A DNA stretch of 21,383 nucleotides from Pseudomonadota bacterium (GTDB taxonomy: Bacteria; Pseudomonadota; Gammaproteobacteria; Arenicellales; Arenicellaceae): positions 1-21,383 of the forward strand of contig JABJKL010000245.1 in NCBI GenBank assembly GCA_018660405.1. Reading direction: 5' to 3'. Positions 15,412-21,383 of this stretch are shown here, in pieces. Under the pieces are notes generated by a model. That model was not told the origin of the DNA and did not search any database. It worked only from the letters and a program-made list of their open reading frames with translations. The position numbers were made by a program, and so were the translations under genes. Positions within the stretch are counted from its first letter, which is position 1. Every line of letters begins with the position of its first letter.

Positions 15412-16079
15412 TGAGAAAGATGGATAGATCAGCTCGTAATTTCCGATTTAGTTTCCGATTAAGCCCTCGATGGGTTTTTCGCTTTTTGGCATTGTCTTTG
15501 ATGGCAATTGTCGTTGCTGGTTGCGGTGGAACCACGGTGGTAACTACTGACGAATACCCAAATCCCTTACTGGACAAATATCCATATTCGGCAGGGATGG
15601 TGATTTCAGCTGAGTTTGCTTCGCAGATTTATCAAGAGACTAATAAGGAGCGAGGGGTGAAATCGGTTGATTTGGGCCCGGCTCAGACCGCTATTTTACG
15701 AAACGTACTTAGTGCTATGTTTACCGGGTTTGAGAATTATGAGACACGACCTGAATCACTGGACGTAGATTTACTGTTTGAACCACGTCTGGAAGATTTT
15801 CAATATGCGCTGCCGTCAGAGACCAGCGTGGAAGTTTTAGAGGTATGGGCAAAATACGCGATACGGATTTCAGATCGGAGTGGTCGCGAGATTACAGATT
15901 GGGCTGTCACGGCCTATGGGAAAACCGACCAGCGGTTTATGGCGAGTAGAGGGACAATATTTGGTGACGCAGTTCGAGTAGCTGTGCGTGATTTGGGCGC
16001 CAATATGATATTGGGATTGCCGCGAGACGATGGCTTCAAATCCTGGCTTGACGACCAGAGCAAGGTGAGGGCTCCATGA
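15411..16079 (+). CDS. Lipoprotein of the envelope operon (YajG/LptE-like pattern, unassigned)
   Basis: A 222-aa lipoprotein. The hydrophobic signal ends in the lipobox VAGC, acylated Cys at residue 38, after an unusually long basic N-region (residues 1-22, many Arg). The next residues are Gly-Gly, consistent with outer-membrane sorting. The mature part is one alpha/beta domain (VDLLFEPRLEDFQYALP, KYAIRISDRSGREITDWAVTAYG, VRVAVRDLGANMIL), a layout seen in several small envelope lipoproteins that help transport or assembly. I start at ATG 15411 because it overlaps the previous TAA as in other junctions of this operon; an in-frame ATG at 15420 would shorten the N-region, and one at 15369 lies deep in the upstream gene. 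The specific role is unknown. Confidence 0.78.
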   Translation: MRKMDRSARNFRFSFRLSPRWVFRFLALSLMAIVVAGCGGTTVVTTDEYPNPLLDKYPYSAGMVISAEFASQIYQETNKERGVKSVDLGPAQTAILRNVLSAMFTGFENYETRPESLDVDLLFEPRLEDFQYALPSETSVEVLEVWAKYAIRISDRSGREITDWAVTAYGKTDQRFMASRGTIFGDAVRVAVRDLGANMILGLPRDDGFKSWLDDQSKVRAP

Positions 16080-16747
16080 TTCGTGCGGTAAAAATTTACC
16101 TGCTGATGGGGTTGTGTCTGTTAGTTGTTGCGTGCTCTACAGTAAACGTGGAAGAAAACCGAATAGAAACCACTGTGCTGGAAAGTAGCGAATCGATTGT
16201 GGTGCTCGGTCGACGACATGCCAGCAGCTACAACACCGAAATCGATTTGGTGAGCTGCGTTGCCAGCCATGTTGGTCGTAACGGCACGCGGGTGATTGGT
16301 GAGGCAGAGCTGTCGGATCGACTATATCCGTGGCTCGAACCTCGCATCGCTCCGATCAAAATAGAAGCCATGTTGTTTATGATGAACCGTCCCAAAGTGC
16401 GAGAAAGTCTCGATGCTATGAATTTACGTTATGTTGTCTGGGTAGACGGTTCGACTGAAACCACAGACAAATCGGGTTCTGTGAGTTGTGCGATTGCGCC
16501 GGGATTCGCGGGTTGTTACGGAATGGGTGTTTGGACCAACGAGTCTGGTTACGACGTTTCAATTTGGGATATTGAAACTATGCGTGAAATTAGTCAGATT
16601 ATAGTGAATGCGGAAGGAACCTCGTATCTGCCAGCGATAGTTGTACCGATACCCATCATCGCTCGTGTTCAATCCAGTGCCTGTAACGGTATAGCGAGTC
16701 AGGTGAGTACTTATTTCAGGGGTGAGACCGGTGAAACGCCAAACTAG
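16076..16747 (+). CDS. Conserved-type hypothetical lipoprotein
   Basis: A 223-aa lipoprotein with lipobox VVAC (Cys20). The mature protein begins with IVVLGRRHASSYNTE (about 41-55) and contains four cysteines (in LVSCV, VSCAI, AGCYG and SSACNG), which could form disulphides in the periplasm. Other recognisable blocks are LYPWLEPRIAP, RYVVWVDGSTE and YDVSIWDIET. I have an impression of a family of gammaproteobacterial hypothetical lipoproteins with this pattern but know no function. The start ATG overlaps the previous TGA (ATGA) and follows AAGGTGAGG, so translation is coupled. Its 3' end overlaps the protease gene. Confidence 0.78.
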   Translation: MIRAVKIYLLMGLCLLVVACSTVNVEENRIETTVLESSESIVVLGRRHASSYNTEIDLVSCVASHVGRNGTRVIGEAELSDRLYPWLEPRIAPIKIEAMLFMMNRPKVRESLDAMNLRYVVWVDGSTETTDKSGSVSCAIAPGFAGCYGMGVWTNESGYDVSIWDIETMREISQIIVNAEGTSYLPAIVVPIPIIARVQSSACNGIASQVSTYFRGETGETPN

Positions 16748-18167
16748 CTTAATTATTCATGTATTGACGTGTGCTTCTATTTTATTGGGATTTGTTACAT
16801 CTGTTCAATCTGCCGAGGAACTAGAGGATGTTGGTACCTATGAAAAGCTGCACCGGCAGTATATTTCGGAAAACCCACTCTACCCGGATACTCAAGTGCA
16901 GGCCTATATCAATAAAGTTGGGCAGCGAATGGCAGCCGTTAGTAAGTCCGGGAATATTGATTATCAATTTTTCCTGGTAGACAGTTTTGATGTTAATGCG
17001 TTTGCCGCCCCCGGCGGATATATTTATTTTCATCGGGGTTTGCTGGTTCAGTTGAAGACCGAAGCCCAGTTAGCCGCGGTGTTAGGTCACGAGGTAGGGC
17101 ATATCGCGGGTAAACACCATTCACGCGGTAAGGTGATGCGGGGAGGCGGAACTTTTTTAACTATTTTAACCGCCATCATGACCGGCAGTGGCGATGCGAT
17201 GGAGGCAGCAGACTTGATGTCGCAAGTATCGGCTTCCGGCCACCAGCGGGAATTGGAGATGGAGGCCGACGAGTATGGTCTGGAATATCTTGGCAAGGCA
17301 GGCTATGACCCCAACGCGATGCTCGAGGTGATCCAGATATTGCGTACTAACCGACGTTTTGTCGGTGATATTGCCGCCGGTGAGGGTAAAACGCCCAGGA
17401 CTTACCACGGCGTGTTTGCGACCCACCCGCGTGATGACCAACGGCTACGGCGAGGTGCGGCAGGTGTATCTGATGAAGTTGTCAATATTAGGTTTACCGA
17501 CGACGGGGAGTTTCGCGCTGCACTGGATGGCATGCTTTATGGGGGAGGGACGATGCCTCAGAATGTGCCCAAACCTGAAGCCGGTTCGGTTGTCGACAAA
17601 GTTAACAAATATTCGATTTTATTTCCAGATGACTGGACCACTGAATTGGGCCCACCGCTACGCTCAACGTCCGAGAAAGAGAACGAGTGGATAGAGTTAC
17701 GTGTGAGCACTCGAAACGGCAGCAAGACGCCTGCTGAATATGTTCAGGCGAACCTACCAGCAATCCAACTTTTTGCTGCAAAAAATATCCGGCTGAATAC
17801 TTTGTCGGGGCATATGGGCGTGGTAAATACGCAAGCAGAAAACGCTAAATCACAACGTCTTGCGGTGATTTTTAATGGTAATCGCGTCTACGAAGTGAAT
17901 TACTACAATACTGCCAATTCCACCTCGAAACACGATGATCGGTTTCAAGAAATATTGACAACACTCAAGCCGTATCGCGACGTTACGGCCTCTCCACAAA
18001 AGCTTCCCCGTATTCGTTATGTTAAAGCCAAACAGGGGATGACCTTTCGAGCGCTTGACCGGGCGCTCCATATGGGCGCGTATGGTGAGCAGCAGCTGCG
18101 TGCGATCAACGGTTATTATCCGTTTGGCGAGCCCGATCCGGGGGAGTGGATCAAAATCGTCCAATAA
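16731..18167 (+). CDS. Secreted M48-family zinc metalloprotease with LysM-like C-terminus
   Basis: A 478-aa periplasmic protease related to BepA/LoiP-type M48 peptidases, which degrade or help assemble envelope proteins. Residues 1-28 are a signal peptide (cleavage near VQSA/EE). The zinc site is complete: HEVGH (120-124, in GHEVGHIAGKHH) and a third ligand Glu in EADEYG (178-183). Residues about 290-430 are a domain of unknown type (SILFPDDW, VYEVNYYNTA). The last 50 residues (VKAKQGMTFRALDRAL ... LRAINGYYPFGEPDPGEWIKIV) look like a LysM-type module, suggesting peptidoglycan contact in place of BepA's TPR tail. I prefer GTG 16731, which AGGGGTG (16718-16724) fits; GTG 16722 would add three residues. 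The start overlaps the preceding gene. Presence in the operon suggests quality control or maturation of the envelope machine. Confidence 0.88.
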   Translation: MKRQTSLIIHVLTCASILLGFVTSVQSAEELEDVGTYEKLHRQYISENPLYPDTQVQAYINKVGQRMAAVSKSGNIDYQFFLVDSFDVNAFAAPGGYIYFHRGLLVQLKTEAQLAAVLGHEVGHIAGKHHSRGKVMRGGGTFLTILTAIMTGSGDAMEAADLMSQVSASGHQRELEMEADEYGLEYLGKAGYDPNAMLEVIQILRTNRRFVGDIAAGEGKTPRTYHGVFATHPRDDQRLRRGAAGVSDEVVNIRFTDDGEFRAALDGMLYGGGTMPQNVPKPEAGSVVDKVNKYSILFPDDWTTELGPPLRSTSEKENEWIELRVSTRNGSKTPAEYVQANLPAIQLFAAKNIRLNTLSGHMGVVNTQAENAKSQRLAVIFNGNRVYEVNYYNTANSTSKHDDRFQEILTTLKPYRDVTASPQKLPRIRYVKAKQGMTFRALDRALHMGAYGEQQLRAINGYYPFGEPDPGEWIKIVQ

Positions 18168-18343
18168 TTTGTCAGATCTTCGTAAGATAGTTCTTCTGTG
18201 GGCCTTCCTTCTCGTTTCGCTTAAACGTCATAAAGTTTAGGACTACACCAGGGTGTCGAAGCTCGGCAAGGTGCTGCATGAATTTCTCAACTCGTGATAA
18301 GCTTCCGTTCCCGTCATATCCAAGGAGTTTTTAGGGACTGTAC

Positions 18344-18757
18344 ATGCCAAATAGTGAAGAGTTAAGACAGGCAGGTTTAAAGACCACCTTACCCAGACTC
18401 AAAATATTGGGCATTCTGGAAGATGCAGCAGATCAGCACTTTACTGCCGAAGATGTTTACAAAAGATTGCTCGACAGTGGTGAAGAGATCGGCTTGGCGA
18501 CAGTGTATCGAGTGCTAACGCAATTTGAAGGTGCCCAGTTGGTCATTCGACATAATTTCGAAGGTGGGCGGTCGGTGTTTGAGCTTAATGATGGCAAACA
18601 CCATGATCACATGGTATGTGTCAAGTGCAGCAAAGTTATTGAGTTTTACAATCAGCAAATCGAGAATCTGCAAACGGAAGTTGCTGAAGACCATAGTTTT
18701 ACGCTGCAGGAACACGCTTTGGTGATGTACGGTTTATGCAGTGATTGCGTAGCCTGA
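18344..18757 (+). CDS. fur: Fur, ferric uptake regulator
   Basis: A 137-aa iron-sensing repressor. The winged-helix DNA-binding domain occupies residues about 1-83, with the recognition-helix region IGLATVYRVLTQFEGAQLV. The dimerisation and metal domain begins with HHDHMVCVKCSKVIEF (86-101), and the structural zinc cysteines are C92, C95, C132 and C135. The first pair and the HHDH metal box are typical of Fur rather than Zur or PerR. Length is slightly short but normal. It is separated by 176 bp from the protease gene, so it probably has its own promoter, although I could not find convincing hexamers or an autoregulatory Fur box there. A likely target, the porin promoter with a Fur box, lies about 1.7 kb downstream of this gene. 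Confidence 0.95.
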   Translation: MPNSEELRQAGLKTTLPRLKILGILEDAADQHFTAEDVYKRLLDSGEEIGLATVYRVLTQFEGAQLVIRHNFEGGRSVFELNDGKHHDHMVCVKCSKVIEFYNQQIENLQTEVAEDHSFTLQEHALVMYGLCSDCVA

Positions 18758-18793
18758 ATACTATTTAAAACAAACTTAAAAATAGGAAAAAAA

Positions 18794-19183
18794 ATGAGTG
18801 AAGCGCCTACGAATCTAAAGTATGCGGCTACCCACGAATGGGCGCGGTTAGTCAGCGACGATGTAATAGAGGTTGGAATCACAGATTATGCACAGGAGTC
18901 ATTGGGTGATGTTGTGTATATTGATTTGCCTGGTATAGGTACGGCTGTATCTGCCGCACAGGAATGTTGTGCTGTGGAGTCTGTTAAGGCGGCGACTGAT
19001 ATATATGCTCCATTAAGTGGTGAAATCGTAGCTGTCAACGAACAGCTCGACGATAATCCAGAATTGATTAATCAGGGGCCGTACGGAGAAGGCTGGATGT
19101 TTCGCCTTCGGTGCAGCGATGTGGCAGAATTAGACACCCTGCTTTCAAGCGAAAATTACATTAGCACCCTTTCAGTACAATAA
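18794..19183 (+). CDS. gcvH: GcvH, glycine cleavage system H protein
   Basis: A 129-aa lipoyl carrier protein that shuttles the aminomethyl intermediate between the P, T and L proteins of the glycine cleavage system in the cytoplasm. The lipoylated lysine is K65 in VESVKAATDIYAPLSG. Other family marks are THEWARL (13-19), VGITDYAQESLGDVVYIDLP (27-46), NEQLDDNPELIN and GEGWMFRL. Length is exactly usual. A ribosome site, AGGAAA, precedes the ATG. No gcvT or gcvP lies in the window; the gene follows fur by 36 bp, an unusual neighbour. The TAA stop is the first part of the left arm of the repeat at 19180. Confidence 0.95.
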   Translation: MSEAPTNLKYAATHEWARLVSDDVIEVGITDYAQESLGDVVYIDLPGIGTAVSAAQECCAVESVKAATDIYAPLSGEIVAVNEQLDDNPELINQGPYGEGWMFRLRCSDVAELDTLLSSENYISTLSVQ

Positions 19184-19345
19184 TGCCGTATTGGATTATC
19201 TGGATCGCCCCCTTCGGGCGAAACGCCAGGCATTCGTCCGCGTTGTTGGGTTTTGATAAGGAGCGGAGACTCTTGGCAAGGGCCAACCATTATCTGCGAG
19301 CCTCGTCTGGCCCAACGCTTATCGTCTCGCTGAATGCGGCATTAT
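19180..19345. repeat. Second palindromic REP/MITE-like element, related to 1993-2258
   Basis: Terminal inverted repeats pair 19180-19192 (ATAATGCCGTATT) with 19333-19345 (12 of 13). The left arm includes the TAA stop of gcvH. A GC hairpin CGCCC-CCTTC-GGGCG sits at 19206-19220. Two blocks are identical to the upstream element: TCGTCCGCGTTGTTG (19234-19248 = 2144-2158) and CTCTTGGCAAGG (19270-19281 = 2162-2173). The 3' ends also resemble each other (TCTCG..GCTGAA). The rest is diverged, and the outer ends differ completely. No ORF is present. This supports a dispersed intergenic repeat family in this genome. Confidence 0.75.
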
Positions 19346-19372
19346 AATATTGGAAGGGCGCTAGCACATTAA

Positions 19373-19392
19373 ACGGCCCGTCCGTCTTTTTT
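19373..19392 (+). terminator. Possible rho-independent terminator after gcvH and the repeat
   Basis: A short stem ACGG (19373-19376) pairs with CCGT (19382-19385) around a 5-base loop and is followed at once by a T-rich run (CTTTTTTCTTTTT). The stem is only four base pairs, so the call rests mainly on the T tract. It would end transcripts from fur-gcvH before the kinase gene. Confidence 0.35.
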
Positions 19393-19434
19393 CTTTTTAA
19401 TCCTGTTACTGTGAGTTAGTTGGTAGTAAATCCT

Positions 19435-20385
19435 ATGGCAAATAAAAAACACGCCCTCATTTGTGGGTCAATGGCCTATGACACCATCATGCTGTTTGAA
19501 GATAAGTTTCGTAACCACATCCTGCCGGACAAGGTTCACATGCTTAACGTTAGTTTTCTGGTTCCGGAGATGCGTCGTGAATTTGGTGGTTGTGCGGGTA
19601 ATATTGCCTACAATCTCAAGCTGATTGGCGGTGATCCGTTGATTATGGCAACTGTGGGTGATGATTTTGGCCCGTACGCCGATTGGTTAGATAAACATAA
19701 AATTGACAAGGCACACGTTCGAGCGCTCAAAGGTACTTACACGGGCCAAGCCTTTATCACGACCGATATGGAAGACAACCAGCTCACGGCTTTTCATCCG
19801 GGTGCAATGTCTTATTCAGATAAGAACAAGGTAGGCATGGCTGAAGATGTTGGGATTGGTATCGTCTCACCGGATGGGCGCGATGGCATGATTGAGCATG
19901 CTGCTCAATTTGCCAAAGCCGGTATACCCTTTATTTTTGATCCAGGCCAAGGCCTTCCTATGTTTGATGGGAATGACCTTGAATGCTTTATCAAGCAGGC
20001 CAGCTACATGGTGATGAACGATTACGAAGCGCAAATGGTCGAAAACAAAACCGGCAGAGAGATTGGCTTGATCGCACGAGATCTGGAAATGCTGTTGGTT
20101 ACTAAAGGCGCAGAGGGAGCGAACCTTTATCATAATGACCGAATCACGGTTATTCCGGCTGCGACAATAGATACCCCTGTAGACCCAACCGGTTGCGGTG
20201 ACGCGCTACGGGCCGGCTTGCTTTATGGATACCTAAATGGAATGGATTGGGAAACATCGGCCTTGATTGGCTCGCTTTTGGGTGCCATCAAAATAGAGTC
20301 CGTCGGGCCACAAAACCATAAATTCACAAAAAAATCTTTCCGCCAGCGATTCGAAAAGAATTTTGGGCGCAAGCTGGAGCTTTAG
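19435..20385 (+). CDS. PfkB-family carbohydrate/adenosine kinase
   Basis: A 316-aa cytoplasmic kinase of the ribokinase/PfkB superfamily, which transfers phosphate from ATP to a sugar or nucleoside hydroxyl. The first PfkB signature is EFGGCAGNIAYNLKLIGGDP (about 50-69). The second is DPTGCGDALRAGLLYG (about 250-265), with Asp of GCGD as the catalytic base; VTKGAEGA near 223 helps bind ATP. The GSMAYD start and the GCGDALRAG form of the signature match the adenosine-kinase-like branch seen in beta- and gammaproteobacteria, but substrate specificity is not certain. I chose ATG 19435 since MANKKHALICGS is the natural beginning of the first strand; an in-frame TTG at 19420 would add five residues. 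No strong ribosome site is seen for either. No partner gene is adjacent. Confidence 0.88.
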   Translation: MANKKHALICGSMAYDTIMLFEDKFRNHILPDKVHMLNVSFLVPEMRREFGGCAGNIAYNLKLIGGDPLIMATVGDDFGPYADWLDKHKIDKAHVRALKGTYTGQAFITTDMEDNQLTAFHPGAMSYSDKNKVGMAEDVGIGIVSPDGRDGMIEHAAQFAKAGIPFIFDPGQGLPMFDGNDLECFIKQASYMVMNDYEAQMVENKTGREIGLIARDLEMLLVTKGAEGANLYHNDRITVIPAATIDTPVDPTGCGDALRAGLLYGYLNGMDWETSALIGSLLGAIKIESVGPQNHKFTKKSFRQRFEKNFGRKLEL

Positions 20386-20432
20386 ATGTAGATTTCCTTT
20401 TCTAACTAAATCTGTTTGTATTGTCCGAAAAT

Positions 20433-20451
20433 GCAAATGAGAATCGTTTGT
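20433..20451 (+). promoter_or_regulatory. Fur box upstream of the porin gene
   Basis: GCAAATGAGAATCGTTTGT matches the 19-bp Fur consensus at 12 positions, including the central AATGAGAATC-like core, and is an imperfect palindrome (CAAATGA, 20434-20440, against TCGTTTG, 20444-20450). It overlaps the -35 hexamer of the porin promoter, the expected place for iron-dependent repression. The fur gene is encoded nearby. Confidence 0.65.
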
Positions 20452-20476
20452 ATTAAGATAAGCATTTATGTATAGT
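20448..20476 (+). promoter_or_regulatory. Sigma70 promoter of the porin gene
   Basis: A -35 hexamer TTGTAT (20448-20453) and a -10 hexamer TATAGT (20471-20476) are separated by exactly 17 bp. Transcription would start near 20483, leaving a leader of about 27 or 54 bases depending on which of the duplicated start codons is used. The Fur box overlaps the -35. Confidence 0.6.
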
Positions 20477-20501
20477 CTCGCGTTTGGTCAGTTAATTTAT
20501 T

Positions 20502-20555
20502 TTAGAGTAATGAAAAAGATACTAATGATTAGAGTAATGAAAAAGATACTAATGA
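20502..20555 (+). repeat. Perfect 27-bp tandem duplication spanning the porin start codon
   Basis: Bases 20502-20528 are repeated exactly at 20529-20555. Each copy contains the same weak ribosome site (TTAGAG) and ATGAAAAAGATACTAATGA. Since 27 is a multiple of three, both ATGs (20510, 20537) are in the same frame, and the first adds nine residues (MKKILMIRV) before the normal signal peptide. The perfect identity suggests a recent slippage event, or an assembly artefact. Confidence 0.92.
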
Positions 20556-21383
20556 CGGCATCGATTGCCGTGCTTATGGGAGCACAGATCGCCGTAGCTG
20601 ATGAGGCTGATGATATCGCTGCGCTTAAACAGCAAGTCGAAGCGCTACAAGTGCAACTGCAAGCGTTAACGGCGCAGATTGACTCCGCAAGTGCTCAGAT
20701 ACAGTCGAATACAGAAGCCGCTGAGGTTGCGGTCGCCCAGGTAGAAACGCTGACAATAGATGGTGGAAGATTAGGTGGCAACAGCAGCTGGGCAAGTAAT
20801 ACCAGACTGGGCGGTTACGGTGAACTGCATTACAACAATCTGGATGGTGCTAGTGGAGGCGCTAGTGAAATAGATTTCCATCGTTTTGTTTTATTTGTCG
20901 AACATGAATTCAGCAATCGACTGCGCTTCTTCAGTGAGTTAGAGCTGGAGCATTCCCTAGCCGGTGATGGCAAGCCTGGAGAAATCGAGCTCGAGCAAGC
21001 CTATATTGAGTATGATTTGACTGAAAACATTACTTCTGTAGCGGGATTGTTCTTGATACCCGTGGGGATTATTAACGAAACTCACGAGCCGCCAACTTTC
21101 TACGGTGTGGAACGCAATGAGGTGGAGAAAAATATTATTCCAAGTACCTGGTGGGAAGCTGGTGCAGGCATCCATGGGCACAATTCCAGAGGTTTTTCCT
21201 GGGACTTGGCGGCACACTCTGGCTTGAGCACCCCCATAGAAGGCGGGAATGCGTTTAAAATTCGTAATGGTCGACAAAAGGTTGCTGAAGCGACAGCAGA
21301 AGACCTGGCGGTGACTGGCCGTATACGTTACACAGGAATCCCTGGTCTTGAGTTGGCGGCCAGCGCGCAATATCAATCTGATA
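20537..21383 (+). CDS. Phosphate-selective-porin (OprP/OprO)-like outer-membrane protein, 3'-truncated by window edge
   Basis: An open frame runs off the end of the window, giving 282 residues. From ATG 20537 there is a standard signal peptide (MKKILMTASIAVLMGA, cleavage at AVA/DE). Next is a coiled coil of about 45 residues (IAALKQQVEALQVQLQALTAQ), typical of trimeric porins, then beta-barrel strands with alternating patterns (TRLGGYGELHYNN, DFHRFVLFVEHEFSNRLRFFSELELEHS, IELEQAYIEYDLTENI). The block FLIPVGIINETHEPPTFYGVERN is characteristic of the OprP/OprO-like porin family. The product should sit in the outer membrane and pass small solutes; phosphate selectivity cannot be inferred. An in-frame ATG at 20510, created by the 27-bp duplication, would put a second charged region before the signal and is less likely. 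Expression is probably iron-regulated through the overlapping Fur box. Confidence 0.85.
   Translation, partial: MKKILMTASIAVLMGAQIAVADEADDIAALKQQVEALQVQLQALTAQIDSASAQIQSNTEAAEVAVAQVETLTIDGGRLGGNSSWASNTRLGGYGELHYNNLDGASGGASEIDFHRFVLFVEHEFSNRLRFFSELELEHSLAGDGKPGEIELEQAYIEYDLTENITSVAGLFLIPVGIINETHEPPTFYGVERNEVEKNIIPSTWWEAGAGIHGHNSRGFSWDLAAHSGLSTPIEGGNAFKIRNGRQKVAEATAEDLAVTGRIRYTGIPGLELAASAQYQSD

Noticed and set aside
18168..18343. Autoregulatory Fur box or promoter before fur
   Set aside because: I found only weak hexamer-like words and no GATAATGATAATC-like palindrome in this 176-bp gap.
19206..19220. GC hairpin CGCCC/GGGCG as a rho-independent terminator of gcvH
   Set aside because: It has no T tract and is part of the dispersed repeat; the T-rich site at 19373-19392 is a better terminator candidate.

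Overview
The window looks like the chromosome of a free-living, probably marine, gammaproteobacterium. The reasons are a pepP - Ubi-hydroxylase pair, a class I Fur with two CxxC pairs, GcvH, a Fur-box-controlled porin, many lipoproteins with normal lipoboxes, and moderate GC. All convincing genes are on the + strand. No rRNA, tRNA, CRISPR array, intact insertion sequence or phage gene was seen.

Region 1 (1-3498) is housekeeping. It holds the C-terminal part of PepP (Xaa-Pro aminopeptidase), a UbiH/UbiI/UbiF-type flavin hydroxylase of ubiquinone synthesis, a 266-bp palindromic intergenic element (1993-2258), and a CPA1/NhaP-type cation/proton antiporter whose GTG start sits two bases after that element.

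Region 2 (3694-18167) is the remarkable part: thirteen consecutive genes, often overlapping by 1 or 4 bases (TAGTG, TAATG, ATGA), which look like one operon for a cell-envelope machine. In order: a periplasmic TPR-like protein; an acidic Gly/Glu/Gln-rich protein; a lipoprotein with a glycine-rich hydrophobic segment; a membrane-anchored TPR/PEGA-like protein; a membrane-anchored protein with five PEGA-like repeats and a cysteine-poor SUMF1/FGE domain; a 65-aa membrane/secreted peptide; a MotA/TolQ/ExbB-like proton channel; a cytoplasmic actin/Hsp70-like plus FHA-like protein; two VWA proteins, each with a TolR/ExbD/MotB-like N-terminal membrane helix carrying an Asp at residue 17; two lipoproteins; and a secreted M48 metalloprotease with a LysM-like tail. 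My inference is a proton-motive-force-driven motor with an ExbB-like ring and a pair of VWA-bearing stator/plug subunits, linked to PEGA/TPR periplasmic scaffolds, outer-membrane lipoproteins and a quality-control protease. I do not recognise a named system with this composition.

Region 3 (18344-21383) holds fur, gcvH, a second palindromic repeat related to the first (19180-19345), a PfkB-family (adenosine kinase-like) sugar/nucleoside kinase, and the 5' part of a phosphate-selective-porin-like outer-membrane protein. The porin has a good sigma70 promoter whose -35 overlaps a Fur box, and a 27-bp tandem duplication that copies its start codon in frame.

Functional calls for the housekeeping genes are strong. 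The operon's role is inferred from domain composition only.
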